Positions 17,364 through 24,315 of a stretch of 46,046 nt of DNA are shown piece after piece; positions within the stretch are counted from its first letter, which is position 1, and the number at the start of each line of letters is the position of its first letter. The notes under the pieces are model-generated. The model had not been told where the DNA came from. It saw only the letters and a program-made list of their open reading frames with translations, and did not search any database. The DNA is from a virus: positions 1 through 46,046 of the IMG/VR virus record IMGVR_UViG_3300027734_000116. The stretch is one strand, 5' to 3'. A program made the translations under genes and the position numbers.

Positions 17364-17666
17364 ATGGCAAATTACTTAAAATTTCTTGACAAAACGTCAA
17401 ATGAACTAGTGTCTCTCTTTAGCATTGATGAGAGAATCTGTAAAGAAGTGTATCACGTAGAACCTCATGATAAAGATTGGGGATCTGATGTGTTTGATTG
17501 GTACAATACAATTGGCTTCCAATTATCAACTGGCAAAAGCATAGAAGAAGTTAGACAACACTATGTCACTTCTGACTTGTGGACAGAAGAACTTCCTACA
17601 ATACTTCCTGTAATAGAGTTCTTAGAGAATAATTACACACCAAAAGCATCATGGCGTTGGTCATAA
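17364..17666 (+). CDS. Hypothetical protein (100 aa)
   Basis: This is a 100-residue acidic, Trp-rich protein (YHVEPHDKDWGSDVFDWYNT; end PKASWRWS), with its start in TAACAATGG. It lies 13 bases after paralog 1. I do not recognise it. The aromatic, acidic composition hints at a nucleic-acid mimic or protein-binding module, without proof. Confidence 0.55.
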   Translation: MANYLKFLDKTSNELVSLFSIDERICKEVYHVEPHDKDWGSDVFDWYNTIGFQLSTGKSIEEVRQHYVTSDLWTEELPTILPVIEFLENNYTPKASWRWS

Positions 17667-17685
17667 TGTTCATTAGAACAAAACC
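17667..17685 (+). repeat. Upstream repeat of paralog genes, copy 1
   Basis: TGTTCATTAGAACAAAACC includes the dyad GTTC-ATTA-GAAC. A 16/19 match (TGTTCATCAGACCACAACC) lies at 18215-18233, ahead of the third paralog. Copies sit 73 and 99 bases before the translation start at 17758 and 18332. It may be an operator or promoter element shared by the two genes. Confidence 0.4.
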
Positions 17686-17757
17686 TTTAATCAATCAATA
17701 ATTTTAATTTAACAACCAATCCTCTGGGACAGGAGAAGACATCTGAACACAAACACA

Positions 17758-18159
17758 ATGACAAGTACAACTTTAATGACAGCAGTAATTAACAATGGTC
17801 AGTTCTCAGTAAATGGTAACTTCAGTGGCTACACAGCTACAGGAGTGAGAGTTCACATCTACGCACGTCAGATGTCAGCAATAGGCTGGGAAGCAGACGA
17901 TGATGTGAAATATCCATTCTATGCATTAGCAAAGGAGAAGGAGATCACACCATTCGAAGCAGATGGTAAGACACTATCTGAGACCAAGTCTATCAGACTA
18001 ACTGCTACAGCAGTGTTTACCACTGTCGATGCACTAGCAGCTGCTAAGGGCGAAGTGGTGTTAGTCGAAGCTAAGGTTAACAGCATCATAGCCAAGCAGG
18101 CTGTGGCAGCTGGACTAAGCGAAGACACCATGAAAGACTTGCTATCAGTAGCAGTCTAA
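17758..18159 (+). CDS. Paralogous family member 2 (133 aa), possible abundant early protein
   Basis: This 133-residue protein is about 73% identical (by hand count, ungapped over 124 residues) to the one at 18332. The core is GQFSVNGNFSGYTATGVRVH, then KYPFYALAKEKEI, then RLTATAVF, with a helical end (IIAKQAVAAGLSE...LLSVAV). The repeated Gly-strand pattern could be an OB-like barrel; this is untested. Codons are unusually C-ending (AAC, TTC, TAC, ATC) for this region, fitting high expression. It is monocistronic, with its own terminator. The start could also be 17776, which aligns better with the paralog. Confidence 0.75.
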   Translation: MTSTTLMTAVINNGQFSVNGNFSGYTATGVRVHIYARQMSAIGWEADDDVKYPFYALAKEKEITPFEADGKTLSETKSIRLTATAVFTTVDALAAAKGEVVLVEAKVNSIIAKQAVAAGLSEDTMKDLLSVAV

Positions 18160-18172
18160 CAGTGTGCTAAGA

Positions 18173-18200
18173 GAAGGGAGGATTACGCTCCCTTCTTTTT
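18173..18200 (+). terminator. Intrinsic terminator after paralog 2
   Basis: There is a perfect 8-bp stem, GAAGGGAG (18173-18180) and CTCCCTTC (18188-18195), with a 7-base loop followed by TTTTT. It lies 13 bases after the stop of the 133-residue gene and makes that gene an independent unit. Confidence 0.85.
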
Positions 18201-18214
18201 CCCTCTACAAAAAC

Positions 18215-18233
18215 TGTTCATCAGACCACAACC
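18215..18233 (+). repeat. Upstream repeat of paralog genes, copy 2
   Basis: TGTTCATCAGACCACAACC matches the copy at 17667-17685 at 16 of 19 positions. Just downstream, CATTAGGA occurs twice (about 18234 and 18271) around an AT-rich TAGTATAGTATATATATG stretch. The whole may be the promoter and operator of paralog 3. Confidence 0.4.
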
Positions 18234-18331
18234 CATTAGGAGTTTGATGTAGTATAGTATATATATGCTCATTAGGAACTTAGACATCTCCTATCAAGTA
18301 TGTCATAACAAACAATCTAATATCAAGTACA

Positions 18332-18718
18332 ATGAAAAATTATGTAATCAACAATGGAGGATTCACTGCCAATGGTAACTTTAGTGGTTATACAGCAATG
18401 GGTGAAAGAGTACACATTTATGCTCGTCAAATGGCTTCTAATAATTGGGAAGCTAATGAAGACGTTAAGTATCCTTTTTATTGTCTAGCTGTAGAAAAGG
18501 AGATTGAGCCTTTTGGTGCTGATGGTAAAACTCCTACAGGTGAGAAGGTGAAGCGTTTAACTGCTACATCTGTATTCCTAACTGTAGATGCTTTGGCTGA
18601 AGCTAAAGGTGCTACTGTATTGGTAGAAGCTAGAGTTAATAACATCATAGCTAAGGAAGCTGTCGCTGCTGGTTTAAGTGAAGCATCTATTGCTGATCTA
18701 TTATCTGTAGCTGTTTAA
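18332..18718 (+). CDS. Paralogous family member 3 (128 aa)
   Basis: The product is 128 residues, about 73% identical to member 2 but written with mostly T-ending synonymous codons (TTT, TAT, ATT, GCT) where member 2 uses C-ending ones. Conserved parts: GNFSGYTA, RVHIYARQM, KYPFY, ADGKT, RLTAT, TVDALA, IIAKxAVAAGLSE and DLLSVAV. It has its own leader (about 130 bases) and terminator. The near-identical C-terminal helix suggests a conserved partner. No function is known to me; a DNA- or RNA-binding barrel is one possibility. Confidence 0.75.
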   Translation: MKNYVINNGGFTANGNFSGYTAMGERVHIYARQMASNNWEANEDVKYPFYCLAVEKEIEPFGADGKTPTGEKVKRLTATSVFLTVDALAEAKGATVLVEARVNNIIAKEAVAAGLSEASIADLLSVAV

Positions 18719-18725
18719 CAATAAT

Positions 18726-18757
18726 AAAGGGGAGAGAGCGATCTCTTCCCTTTATAT
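18726..18757 (+). terminator. Terminator-like hairpin after paralog 3
   Basis: This is a 12-bp stem, AAAGGGGAGAGA (18726-18737) against TCTCTTCCCTTT (18742-18753), with one G-U pair and a GCGA tetraloop. It is followed by ATATATG rather than a long T-run, so termination may be partial. It ends the monocistronic unit of paralog 3. Confidence 0.7.
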
Positions 18758-18971
18758 ATGTATATATAGTAAACTAATGGTATTTTGCAGTTTATCCCTA
18801 GGGAGAAATAAACTTTTATGGTAAAATAGCATCAGAATTATATATATCTGTGTGTAATTTTGTGGTGGTGTAAAGCATCATGGCTATTAATATCGTTCTC
18901 ACAAGAGCTATAATTGTGGTGAACACTGAAAATATATAGCATTAATAATAATCCTTTAACATAATAAAGAA
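18758..18971 (+). other. AT-rich spacer without a clear gene
   Basis: The spacer holds a small dyad, GTTTAT...ATAAAC around a CCCTAGGG palindrome (about 18789-18813). It also has a TAATTTTG sequence (about 18856) that matches the -7 consensus TANNTTTG but lacks an obvious -33 partner. The string AATATATAGCATTA ends this spacer region and recurs at the end of the following gene (about 19290-19303), a small duplication. A 19-codon frame starting at an ATG near 18880 is too short to call. Confidence 0.4.
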
Positions 18972-19298
18972 ATGGAGAATCTTAAAGATTTAATTAAAGA
19001 GTGCATAGATGATCGTGATGATGTACTATGTATTAGTTTATCATATAATGATCATGATAACAATGATGACGAAACATTTATATATCTTCCTATTAATGGA
19101 GATATGAATGAGTTCATGGATAAGTTAGATATAATGATTGATCCTATATGGGTCAATCTTGATGCTACTGTTTGGTTTACTAATAATAGATGGGCTACGT
19201 ATGATGTCACTTATGATTATTGCTATGGTCATTGGTATTATCATCGTCGTCCTGATATACCAGAATATTTAAATAAAGAAATTAGTGTAAATATATAG
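18972..19298 (+). CDS. Acidic hypothetical protein (108 aa)
   Basis: The 108-residue product is rich in Asp, Asn, Tyr and Trp (SYNDHDNNDDETFIYLPING; YDYCYGHWYYHRRPDIPEYL). The strongly acidic character could mean DNA mimicry, as some early phage proteins use against host nucleases, but there is no specific motif. It starts in AAAGAAATGG and precedes a small membrane protein gene by 4 bases. Confidence 0.6.
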   Translation: MENLKDLIKECIDDRDDVLCISLSYNDHDNNDDETFIYLPINGDMNEFMDKLDIMIDPIWVNLDATVWFTNNRWATYDVTYDYCYGHWYYHRRPDIPEYLNKEISVNI

Positions 19299-19302
19299 CA
19301 TT

Positions 19303-19500
19303 ATGAGAAAGTTTGATTACATACTACCTGCTATTGTAGGTGTATTTTTGTTTGTTGTTTCATTACAACTACTGCATGGTATTACATCATTTAATGATGG
19401 AACTAATTTTATGAGATTATTCTATGGTACGATAATTATGATTTTCTCATTACTATCTATATTTATTGCTATCAACGAATATAAGCACCACAACCACTAA
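19303..19500 (+). CDS. Small membrane protein, two TM segments (65 aa)
   Basis: Two hydrophobic segments (ILPAIVGVFLFVVSLQLL, about residues 7-24, and LFYGTIIMIFSLLSIFIAI, about 39-57) flank a polar loop, and the C-terminus is His-rich (EYKHHNH). The layout is like the 66-residue protein at 15665, but the sequences do not clearly align. It is likely in the inner membrane; the role is unknown. Confidence 0.6.
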   Translation: MRKFDYILPAIVGVFLFVVSLQLLHGITSFNDGTNFMRLFYGTIIMIFSLLSIFIAINEYKHHNH

Positions 19501-19536
19501 TACATAAATTATCCACACATTCTAAATCATCAAAAG

Positions 19537-19698
19537 ATGAAAACATTTAACGTTACCTTAAGCCAATATTTATGTTGGTGTAAGAACTATCCATTAGTGA
19601 TGCATGACTATGTTTATGCCAATAACTATGTGATGGTAAAGATTAAAATTAGCCTATTAAAACAACTATTAACAACAGGCTATAAAGTTATGAATTAG
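19537..19698 (+). CDS. Small hypothetical protein (53 aa)
   Basis: The 53 codons start at ATG 19537 (ATCAAAAGATG context). The product, MKTFNVTLSQYLCWCKNYPL onward, is aromatic and slightly basic with a hydrophobic end. It fills the gap between the membrane protein gene and a strong terminator, so it is probably real. The function is unknown. Confidence 0.5.
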   Translation: MKTFNVTLSQYLCWCKNYPLVMHDYVYANNYVMVKIKISLLKQLLTTGYKVMN

Positions 19699-19716
19699 GT
19701 TAAAGGTTGAATGCAT

Positions 19717-19755
19717 AGAGCTCTTGGACATTGTCCTTGAGCTCTTTTATTTTTT
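19717..19755 (+). terminator. Strong intrinsic terminator
   Basis: AGAGCTC (19717-19723) pairs with GAGCTCT (19739-19745). An inner GGAC-ATT-GTCC stem is separated from it by a TT/TT internal loop, and TTTTATTTTTT follows. It closes the transcription unit of 18972-19698. Confidence 0.85.
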
Positions 19756-19777
19756 CACATTTTAAACATGCATAGAC

Positions 19778-20167
19778 ATGAGAGATCAATTAAATGAGCT
19801 ATTAAAACTAGCTAAGCAATTACGTAGTACAATTCAGATAAACAATGTAGATGAACAGCACATTCTAGTATCTACTTGGATAACTGTAAGAAGAAGTGGT
19901 AAAGAATATTATTCTGTATCATTTTTTAGTGGCATTACTAGTAGAAAGTTAGAAGTGTCTTTATTTGAAAAGGGAGATTATAATAGTAATTCTGTTACTA
20001 TTAGTGTAGAAAATGTTAGTGATGTTGAACTAGATGAGATCGTATTGCGTAGTAAAGGAGATATTATTACCTTTATTGCAAAATTAGATGACACTCGTGA
20101 AAAACGAAGATTAGATAAGATTATAGAGCTTCAAAATCAACTAAAAGAACTAAATGAAATACAGTAG
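19778..20167 (+). CDS. Hypothetical protein with helical ends (129 aa)
   Basis: The product has a helical N-terminus (MRDQLNELLKLAKQLRSTIQ), a beta-rich middle (ILVSTWITVRRSGKEYYSVS) and a coiled-coil C-terminus (LDKIIELQNQLKELNEI). It starts a run of tightly packed or overlapping genes that continues to the DNA polymerase, and overlaps the next gene by 14 bases. The function is unknown. Confidence 0.6.
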   Translation: MRDQLNELLKLAKQLRSTIQINNVDEQHILVSTWITVRRSGKEYYSVSFFSGITSRKLEVSLFEKGDYNSNSVTISVENVSDVELDEIVLRSKGDIITFIAKLDDTREKRRLDKIIELQNQLKELNEIQ

Positions 20168-20555
20168 TGCACAACTAATATTTCCACAATATTACCCTGA
20201 TCAATTAGAGAAGGGTATGTATTTTGTGACAATGGAAGGTCTCGTTCAAGAGAATCCATATGTACATATATATGAGCTTGATCATATTCCAAGAGATCAA
20301 GGTGCATATATCGAGAAGCATGGACTACCTGTCCAGCCTCATCTCATCATGAGAACAAGTAGCAATCCTGATATAACACCATCAGTAGTAGCATATCCAG
20401 AACAAATAAAACTATCTGTAGAAGAAATGAATTTCTGTTCTGCAAGAGGCTATGTTGATATACTTACATATGATGATGGAGAAACAGTATTAGAAAAGAA
20501 TGGTGACGTAGTCTTTTATATTGATGAAGAGTATGATGAATATGAAGACGAATAA
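20154..20555 (+). CDS. Hypothetical protein with acidic tail (133 aa)
   Basis: The product is 133 residues, with an alpha/beta look and aromatic residues at the N-terminus (FPQYYPDQLEKGMYFVTMEG). It ends with a very acidic stretch (YIDEEYDEYEDE). The start overlaps the upstream gene (AATGAAATACAGTAG). I do not recognise it. Confidence 0.6.
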   Translation: MKYSSAQLIFPQYYPDQLEKGMYFVTMEGLVQENPYVHIYELDHIPRDQGAYIEKHGLPVQPHLIMRTSSNPDITPSVVAYPEQIKLSVEEMNFCSARGYVDILTYDDGETVLEKNGDVVFYIDEEYDEYEDE

Positions 20556-20566
20556 AACTACATAGA

Positions 20567-21109
20567 ATGTTAAAATATACATATCTAAATGCCACACAGA
20601 AGCAGAAGGTGAGAGATTTCTTTCTAGCTAAATTTAAATTTGAGCATGTTGTAGGACTAGCAGGTCCAGACATTAATCAATACATTGATAGATTGGCATC
20701 AGAGGGATGTAAACAATTTGAGATATATGAAAACGATTCTCAAACATTTATGTCTCAGGTGTTTAAAATCAATAAGCCTGTTCACATGATATATGGTGAT
20801 ATATTAACTGCAGATGCAGATAGAGATAATACATTGTATGATCTTGATTTTTGTAGATCTGTAAATCATTTAACACCACATATTAGGAAGTTTCAAAAGA
20901 ATTTCATGATGACATTTAGTATAAGAATAAAGGGAGGGTCAGATAGCACTACAAAAATATTCTTTGATTCAAGAAATGAATCAATTATATCACGTACAGA
21001 TATCACATCACCTATAGTTCATACTGAATACATCACAACTAAAGGAAAATATTTATTCACGCAATATTATGACACATCACCTATGTGTACTATTGCAAAA
21101 ATCAATTAG
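20567..21109 (+). CDS. Putative degenerate methyltransferase-like protein (180 aa)
   Basis: Residues about 25-100 read like a Rossmann methyltransferase core: HVVGLAGPDINQYIDRLASE, then QFEIYENDSQTFMSQ (acidic residue at the end of strand 2), then MIYGDIL. The usual catalytic motifs of DNA methylases are not evident, and the protein is short. It may be a SAM-binding remnant or simply a similar fold. It is packed in the early operon, 5 bases before the next start. Confidence 0.35.
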   Translation: MLKYTYLNATQKQKVRDFFLAKFKFEHVVGLAGPDINQYIDRLASEGCKQFEIYENDSQTFMSQVFKINKPVHMIYGDILTADADRDNTLYDLDFCRSVNHLTPHIRKFQKNFMMTFSIRIKGGSDSTTKIFFDSRNESIISRTDITSPIVHTEYITTKGKYLFTQYYDTSPMCTIAKIN

Positions 21110-21113
21110 TAAA

Positions 21114-21443
21114 ATGGAAAAGGATTATTTTTATTCACAAACTGAACTTGGAGAGATGATAAATGCTCTTTCAATGTCAAATGCATCAGTAGCATCATTA
21201 TCACGAGAGTTTGCAGTTAGGTATAATCGTGGAAAGACTGGTGTATATATGAAACTACACACTCTTACTAAAGGTATAGTGAGACCAGTAAAAGAAAAGA
21301 TTCAAAAACCTGCAAAGATTAGTGTTAAGAAAGTGTCATTGCCAAAAAACATTGGTATTGATATACCAGAAGGTACAAGTTTTGACTTTACGAATGTTAA
21401 ACGTGTAATATTACAAAAGAAATCATTAACAATCTATTTTTAA
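21114..21443 (+). CDS. Putative small DNA-binding protein (109 aa)
   Basis: The start at 21114 (TTAGTAAAATGG) is chosen because it follows the upstream stop by 4 bases; an earlier ATG lies inside that gene. Residues 10-50 resemble a helix-turn-helix (LGEMINALSMSNASVASLSR, then FAVRYNRGKTGVYMKLHTLT), as in small phage DNA-binding proteins. A Lys-rich linker and a beta-like end (RVILQKKSLTIYF) follow. A regulatory role is inferred only. Confidence 0.5.
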   Translation: MEKDYFYSQTELGEMINALSMSNASVASLSREFAVRYNRGKTGVYMKLHTLTKGIVRPVKEKIQKPAKISVKKVSLPKNIGIDIPEGTSFDFTNVKRVILQKKSLTIYF

Positions 21444-21454
21444 ACCAATTCAAA

Positions 21455-21646
21455 ATGAGAAATAAAGTGAGAGTATATGATAGAGATTCTGGGTGCTATT
21501 GCACTGCATTATTACAAGATCTTAAAGATGATAAATTAGCTGAAATAGTTGTTGAGTTTCATAGAGACAGATCTACAAAAAAAGGAGAAACACCAAAATA
21601 TGAGGTGTATGATATTAGACCAGTTAAAAAAGTTAATTTAAAATAA
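21455..21646 (+). CDS. Small hypothetical protein (63 aa)
   Basis: This is a 63-residue basic, beta-rich protein (MRNKVRVYDRDSGCYCTALL; end YDIRPVKKVNLK), possibly a small barrel. Its stop overlaps the start of the oxygenase gene by one base (TAATGG). The leader ACCAATTCAAAATGAG resembles part of the late-gene leader at 5577 and 8577, perhaps by chance. Confidence 0.55.
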   Translation: MRNKVRVYDRDSGCYCTALLQDLKDDKLAEIVVEFHRDRSTKKGETPKYEVYDIRPVKKVNLK

Positions 21647-22296
21647 TGGAAAACTTAGAAATCATAAGTTTATTTCCAACTCCTGTACTCAGAGTAAGAG
21701 TGCAGGAGTATTTTCAAGATGAAATATGGAAATTAAAGCAGCTTAAGCTTGAGCATGTATATGGTAATGATATTATCAAAGATATTAATCATTTTAAATC
21801 AATAGAGTCATATTGTTTAGACTTACCAGGTATGGAGAAACTAAAGGCTTATATTGAGAAAGAGGTTAAAGATTTCTATGTACATGGACTAGCTATTGAT
21901 GGTGACATCAAGATAACGCAGAGTTGGGTTAATAAGAATATAAATGGTGGTGGCACACATTACCACTATCACCATAATTCTGTAATTTCAGGTGTGTATT
22001 ATATAGATGTACCAGACAACAGTACATTAATAAAGTTTTATAAAGCTGATGTAGATAGGTCAACAGTGTATAGATTAGAACCAGAAGTTAATCCTAATTT
22101 ATTAGAAGGTAATCCATATGCTCAAACTAAAACTACTATACCTGTTGCTAATCATGAGATATTGTTATTTCCTAGCTATCTACCACACTCTGTACCAGAT
22201 ATGGCTACAAATAAAGATAGATGGTGCTTAGCATTTAACACTGTTCCAACTGTACTAGGATCAAGAGAAACATTAACTGAATTAATAATATCATGA
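21646..22296 (+). CDS. 2-oxoglutarate/Fe(II)-dependent oxygenase family protein 1
   Basis: The 216-residue product shows the jelly-roll signature of the 2OG-FeII_Oxy_5 type: WVNKNINGGGTHYHYHHNSV, then SGVYYIDVP (about residues 97-125), a distal LFPSYLPHSV carrying the second metal-binding His (about 177-186), and RWCLAFNT with the likely 2-oxoglutarate-binding Arg. The start ISLFPTPVL is also typical of this family. Such enzymes are common in cyanophages and environmental phages; substrates are unknown, and protein or nucleotide hydroxylation is possible. It overlaps the next gene by 4 bases. Confidence 0.8.
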   Translation: MENLEIISLFPTPVLRVRVQEYFQDEIWKLKQLKLEHVYGNDIIKDINHFKSIESYCLDLPGMEKLKAYIEKEVKDFYVHGLAIDGDIKITQSWVNKNINGGGTHYHYHHNSVISGVYYIDVPDNSTLIKFYKADVDRSTVYRLEPEVNPNLLEGNPYAQTKTTIPVANHEILLFPSYLPHSVPDMATNKDRWCLAFNTVPTVLGSRETLTELIIS

Positions 22297-22556
22297 AAGC
22301 AGAAGATAGAGCAGAAATTAAATTATTATCGTTTTTCTTAACATTTATTGTTATATTAGCATCATTATTAGCATTTGTATGGATGGTTTTTGTTACTTAT
22401 AACTCACAGAATGAGGGAGTTCCAGATAAAAGTAGGTTTATGAAAAATAAAATAGAAAGATTTGGAGTAGCTAGAGAAGAAAACATCTATATAGACGATA
22501 GAGATCCAAATGCTAGATATACTGCACATGGTAGGTTAATAACAAAATCTGAATAA
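22293..22556 (+). CDS. Small single-span membrane protein (87 aa)
   Basis: One hydrophobic segment (LLSFFLTFIVILASLLAFVW, about residues 11-30) follows a charged N-terminus (MKAEDRAEIK). A polar, basic-acidic C-terminal domain follows, probably periplasmic or cytoplasmic depending on topology. It overlaps the oxygenase gene (ATGA). The function is unknown. Confidence 0.6.
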   Translation: MKAEDRAEIKLLSFFLTFIVILASLLAFVWMVFVTYNSQNEGVPDKSRFMKNKIERFGVAREENIYIDDRDPNARYTAHGRLITKSE

Positions 22557-22557
22557 T

Positions 22558-22776
22558 ATGATAAAGGATAAGGTAACAGCAGGAATACTTACAATTGTAA
22601 TATTGTATTTTACTATAAGAGTATTTGCAATGATATATGGCGTAGTTAGAATATTAAATGCGTCTGAATTTATTCCTGTTGATACCACTTATCATAATTA
22701 TCCAGAATTAGATAGAACTCATCTTATATTTAAAAACTATGAAAACAATCAAATTAAAATTGACAGTACTAGATGA
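22558..22776 (+). CDS. Small membrane protein (72 aa)
   Basis: An N-terminal hydrophobic segment (AGILTIVILYFTIRVFAMIY, about residues 8-27) could be a signal anchor. The remainder is polar. The gene starts one base after the previous stop and overlaps the next gene by 38 bases, an unusually long overlap that still leaves both frames intact. The role is unknown. Confidence 0.55.
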   Translation: MIKDKVTAGILTIVILYFTIRVFAMIYGVVRILNASEFIPVDTTYHNYPELDRTHLIFKNYENNQIKIDSTR

Positions 22777-22978
22777 AACTAATCCAGTGCTAGTAGATGA
22801 TGCAAACAATGTTGTTGTTGCATCTAGTCGTATGGCATGGGTAGTTCAAGAAGGAGGCAAGATAGTTAATGCACCTCCTGCTCTTCTTGCAGAACACATT
22901 GGTGAAATAGTCAATGTTCAAGCAGATAAGTCAGGTAAACCTGTAATGTTAAACGATAAAGCAATTATAGTATTATGA
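22739..22978 (+). CDS. Small hypothetical protein (79 aa)
   Basis: This is a 79-residue beta-rich protein (MKTIKLKLTVLDETNPVLVD; VVVASSRMAWVVQEGGKI; IGEIVNVQ). It is compact and soluble-looking, and might be a small barrel. The start ATG (ACTATGAAAAC) lies within the preceding gene, and the stop overlaps the next start (ATGA). The function is unknown. Confidence 0.6.
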   Translation: MKTIKLKLTVLDETNPVLVDDANNVVVASSRMAWVVQEGGKIVNAPPALLAEHIGEIVNVQADKSGKPVMLNDKAIIVL

Positions 22979-23244
22979 GCACAACAAGAGGCAGAACGCT
23001 TGCAGATTTCTATCACCCAACACAGGATGATGTATTTTGTAGTGTAGAAATCAAATGGGCACATCATTCATCACCTGCTACATTAGAACAGCCAGGTGAT
23101 GATGATATAGTTATTGAGGATGCTAAATTAATAACCTATTGTGGTGAATATATTAATAATATGGAAGTACCTGATTGGGTAACATATGATGATATGTATG
23201 AAGCAATAGATCCAATGGATTATTATGATGACTATGATAACTAA
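22975..23244 (+). CDS. Acidic hypothetical protein (89 aa)
   Basis: The 89-residue product has a very acidic C-terminus (DWVTYDDMYEAIDPMDYYDD). It overlaps the previous gene by 4 bases and the next by up to 20. It is unrecognised; the charge could suit protein interaction or DNA mimicry. Confidence 0.55.
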   Translation: MSTTRGRTLADFYHPTQDDVFCSVEIKWAHHSSPATLEQPGDDDIVIEDAKLITYCGEYINNMEVPDWVTYDDMYEAIDPMDYYDDYDN

Positions 23245-23479
23245 ACCACATCCAATTTTTTATGTTTTAACCTTTGCTACATTTGTAATGAGTGCAGCAA
23301 TATTAAATAAGACTGTAATGAAAAACGAATTAAATATCACAATTAATCAATGGGGAATTACTATTGATAGACATTTGTCTGAAGAATATACACGTAAGAA
23401 ACAAGAATATCTACGTAAATATAATCTTAAAGAAATCAAAACTAACAATACCAGGACAGCATTAGAACAATGGAACTAG
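23225..23479 (+). CDS. Small single-span membrane protein (up to 84 aa)
   Basis: One hydrophobic segment near the N-terminus (IFYVLTFATFVMSAAIL) is followed by a soluble basic-acidic part with helical SEEYTRKKQEYLRKYNLKE. Three ATGs (23225, 23228, 23234) can start it; 23234 gives the shortest overlap with the upstream gene (ATGATAACTAA). It overlaps the second oxygenase gene by 10 bases. The function is unknown. Confidence 0.55.
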   Translation: MMTMITKPHPIFYVLTFATFVMSAAILNKTVMKNELNITINQWGITIDRHLSEEYTRKKQEYLRKYNLKEIKTNNTRTALEQWN

Positions 23480-24039
23480 TAGATTTCATACACAGAAAAG
23501 ATCTCCTCACTAAACAAGAATGTGAGGAGATTATTAATATATTCGAAGCAAATGATAAATATTTGTTTCCAGGATATGTTTCTAAAGGATTAGATGAAGA
23601 TGTAAAACATTCATCAGATTTTACTATTTGTCAAGAAAACCAAAGTACAATTAAAAGACTATATGGTGATAAACTTGACGATGTTGTAGATAAAATGGTT
23701 GATGAAATGTATAAATACATGGACAAGTTTCCAATATTTCTAAACACTACAGTTAATATTGATGCTTACAATATTCAAAGATATCTTCCAGGTCAAGGAT
23801 TTAAAGCTTGGCACTATGAAACACGAGAAAAAGATGTTAGATTATTTGTATGGATGGTATATCTAAATGATGTAGAAGATGGTGGTACAGAGTTTATGTT
23901 TCAAAGACATACAGAACCAGCAACACAAGGTAAGTTATTATTCTTCCCTGCTGATTGGACTCACACACATCGTGGACAAGTTAGTCATACACAGAGTAAA
24001 TACATTCTAACAGGATGGATATCTTTAGTAACGCAATAA
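23470..24039 (+). CDS. 2-oxoglutarate/Fe(II)-dependent oxygenase family protein 2 (prolyl-hydroxylase-like)
   Basis: The 189-residue product resembles prolyl 4-hydroxylase-type enzymes: IQRYLPGQGFKAWHYETR carries the first metal pair as H-x-E in place of the usual H-x-D. WMVYLNDVEDGGTEF follows, then GKLLFFPADWTHTHRG with the distal His, and YILTGWIS at the 2-oxoglutarate end. It is not closely similar to the oxygenase at 21646 (different subfamily and start). A protein or nucleotide substrate is unknown. It is tightly packed, with an ATG overlap into the next gene. Confidence 0.8.
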   Translation: MELVDFIHRKDLLTKQECEEIINIFEANDKYLFPGYVSKGLDEDVKHSSDFTICQENQSTIKRLYGDKLDDVVDKMVDEMYKYMDKFPIFLNTTVNIDAYNIQRYLPGQGFKAWHYETREKDVRLFVWMVYLNDVEDGGTEFMFQRHTEPATQGKLLFFPADWTHTHRGQVSHTQSKYILTGWISLVTQ

Positions 24040-24170
24040 TGAAAGCATATCAAAGAAGTAAAATAACCATTTGGTTAGAAGACTTTGTTTATAACATTGC
24101 TATTAGAATAATGAGAGTAGCAATATGGGTAATTGATAAACAAAAACAAAGAAATGACAGAAATATATAA
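24039..24170 (+). CDS. Tiny amphipathic protein (43 aa)
   Basis: The ATG at 24039 overlaps the TAA of the oxygenase gene, and the 43 codons run into the next gene start. The product is basic and amphipathic (WLEDFVYNIAIRIMRVAIWV, then KQKQRNDRN), so it may sit on the membrane. Start-stop coupling supports translation. The function is unknown. Confidence 0.5.
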   Translation: MKAYQRSKITIWLEDFVYNIAIRIMRVAIWVIDKQKQRNDRNI

Positions 24171-24315
24171 CTATGTATTCCACTACAATCATCATGAAGA
24201 ATTATGGTGGGCTATTCCAAGAGAGAGTTATCTTGATTATTGGAATGGAGAGAAACATTCATGTTTGTTTGCATTATCTATGAAAGATTTAATAGAGATA
24301 ATAGAAGACAAATGA
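24154..24315 (+). CDS. Small hypothetical protein (53 aa)
   Basis: The start at 24154 (AAAGAAATGACAG) is preferred over an in-frame ATG at 24133. The product, MTEIYNYVFHYNHHEELWWA onward with SYLDYWNG, belongs to a kind of very short conserved protein that I recall from other Bacteroidota phages (YxFHYNxxxxxWxAxPRxxYxxYWNG). It overlaps the polymerase start (ATGA). The function is unknown. Confidence 0.65.
   Translation: MTEIYNYVFHYNHHEELWWAIPRESYLDYWNGEKHSCLFALSMKDLIEIIEDK

Noticed and set aside
18880-18940. A 19-codon frame starting near 18880 in the spacer
   Set aside because: It is too short, shows no recognisable pattern and could be chance in AT-rich DNA. Its end resembles a small duplicated string from the following gene.
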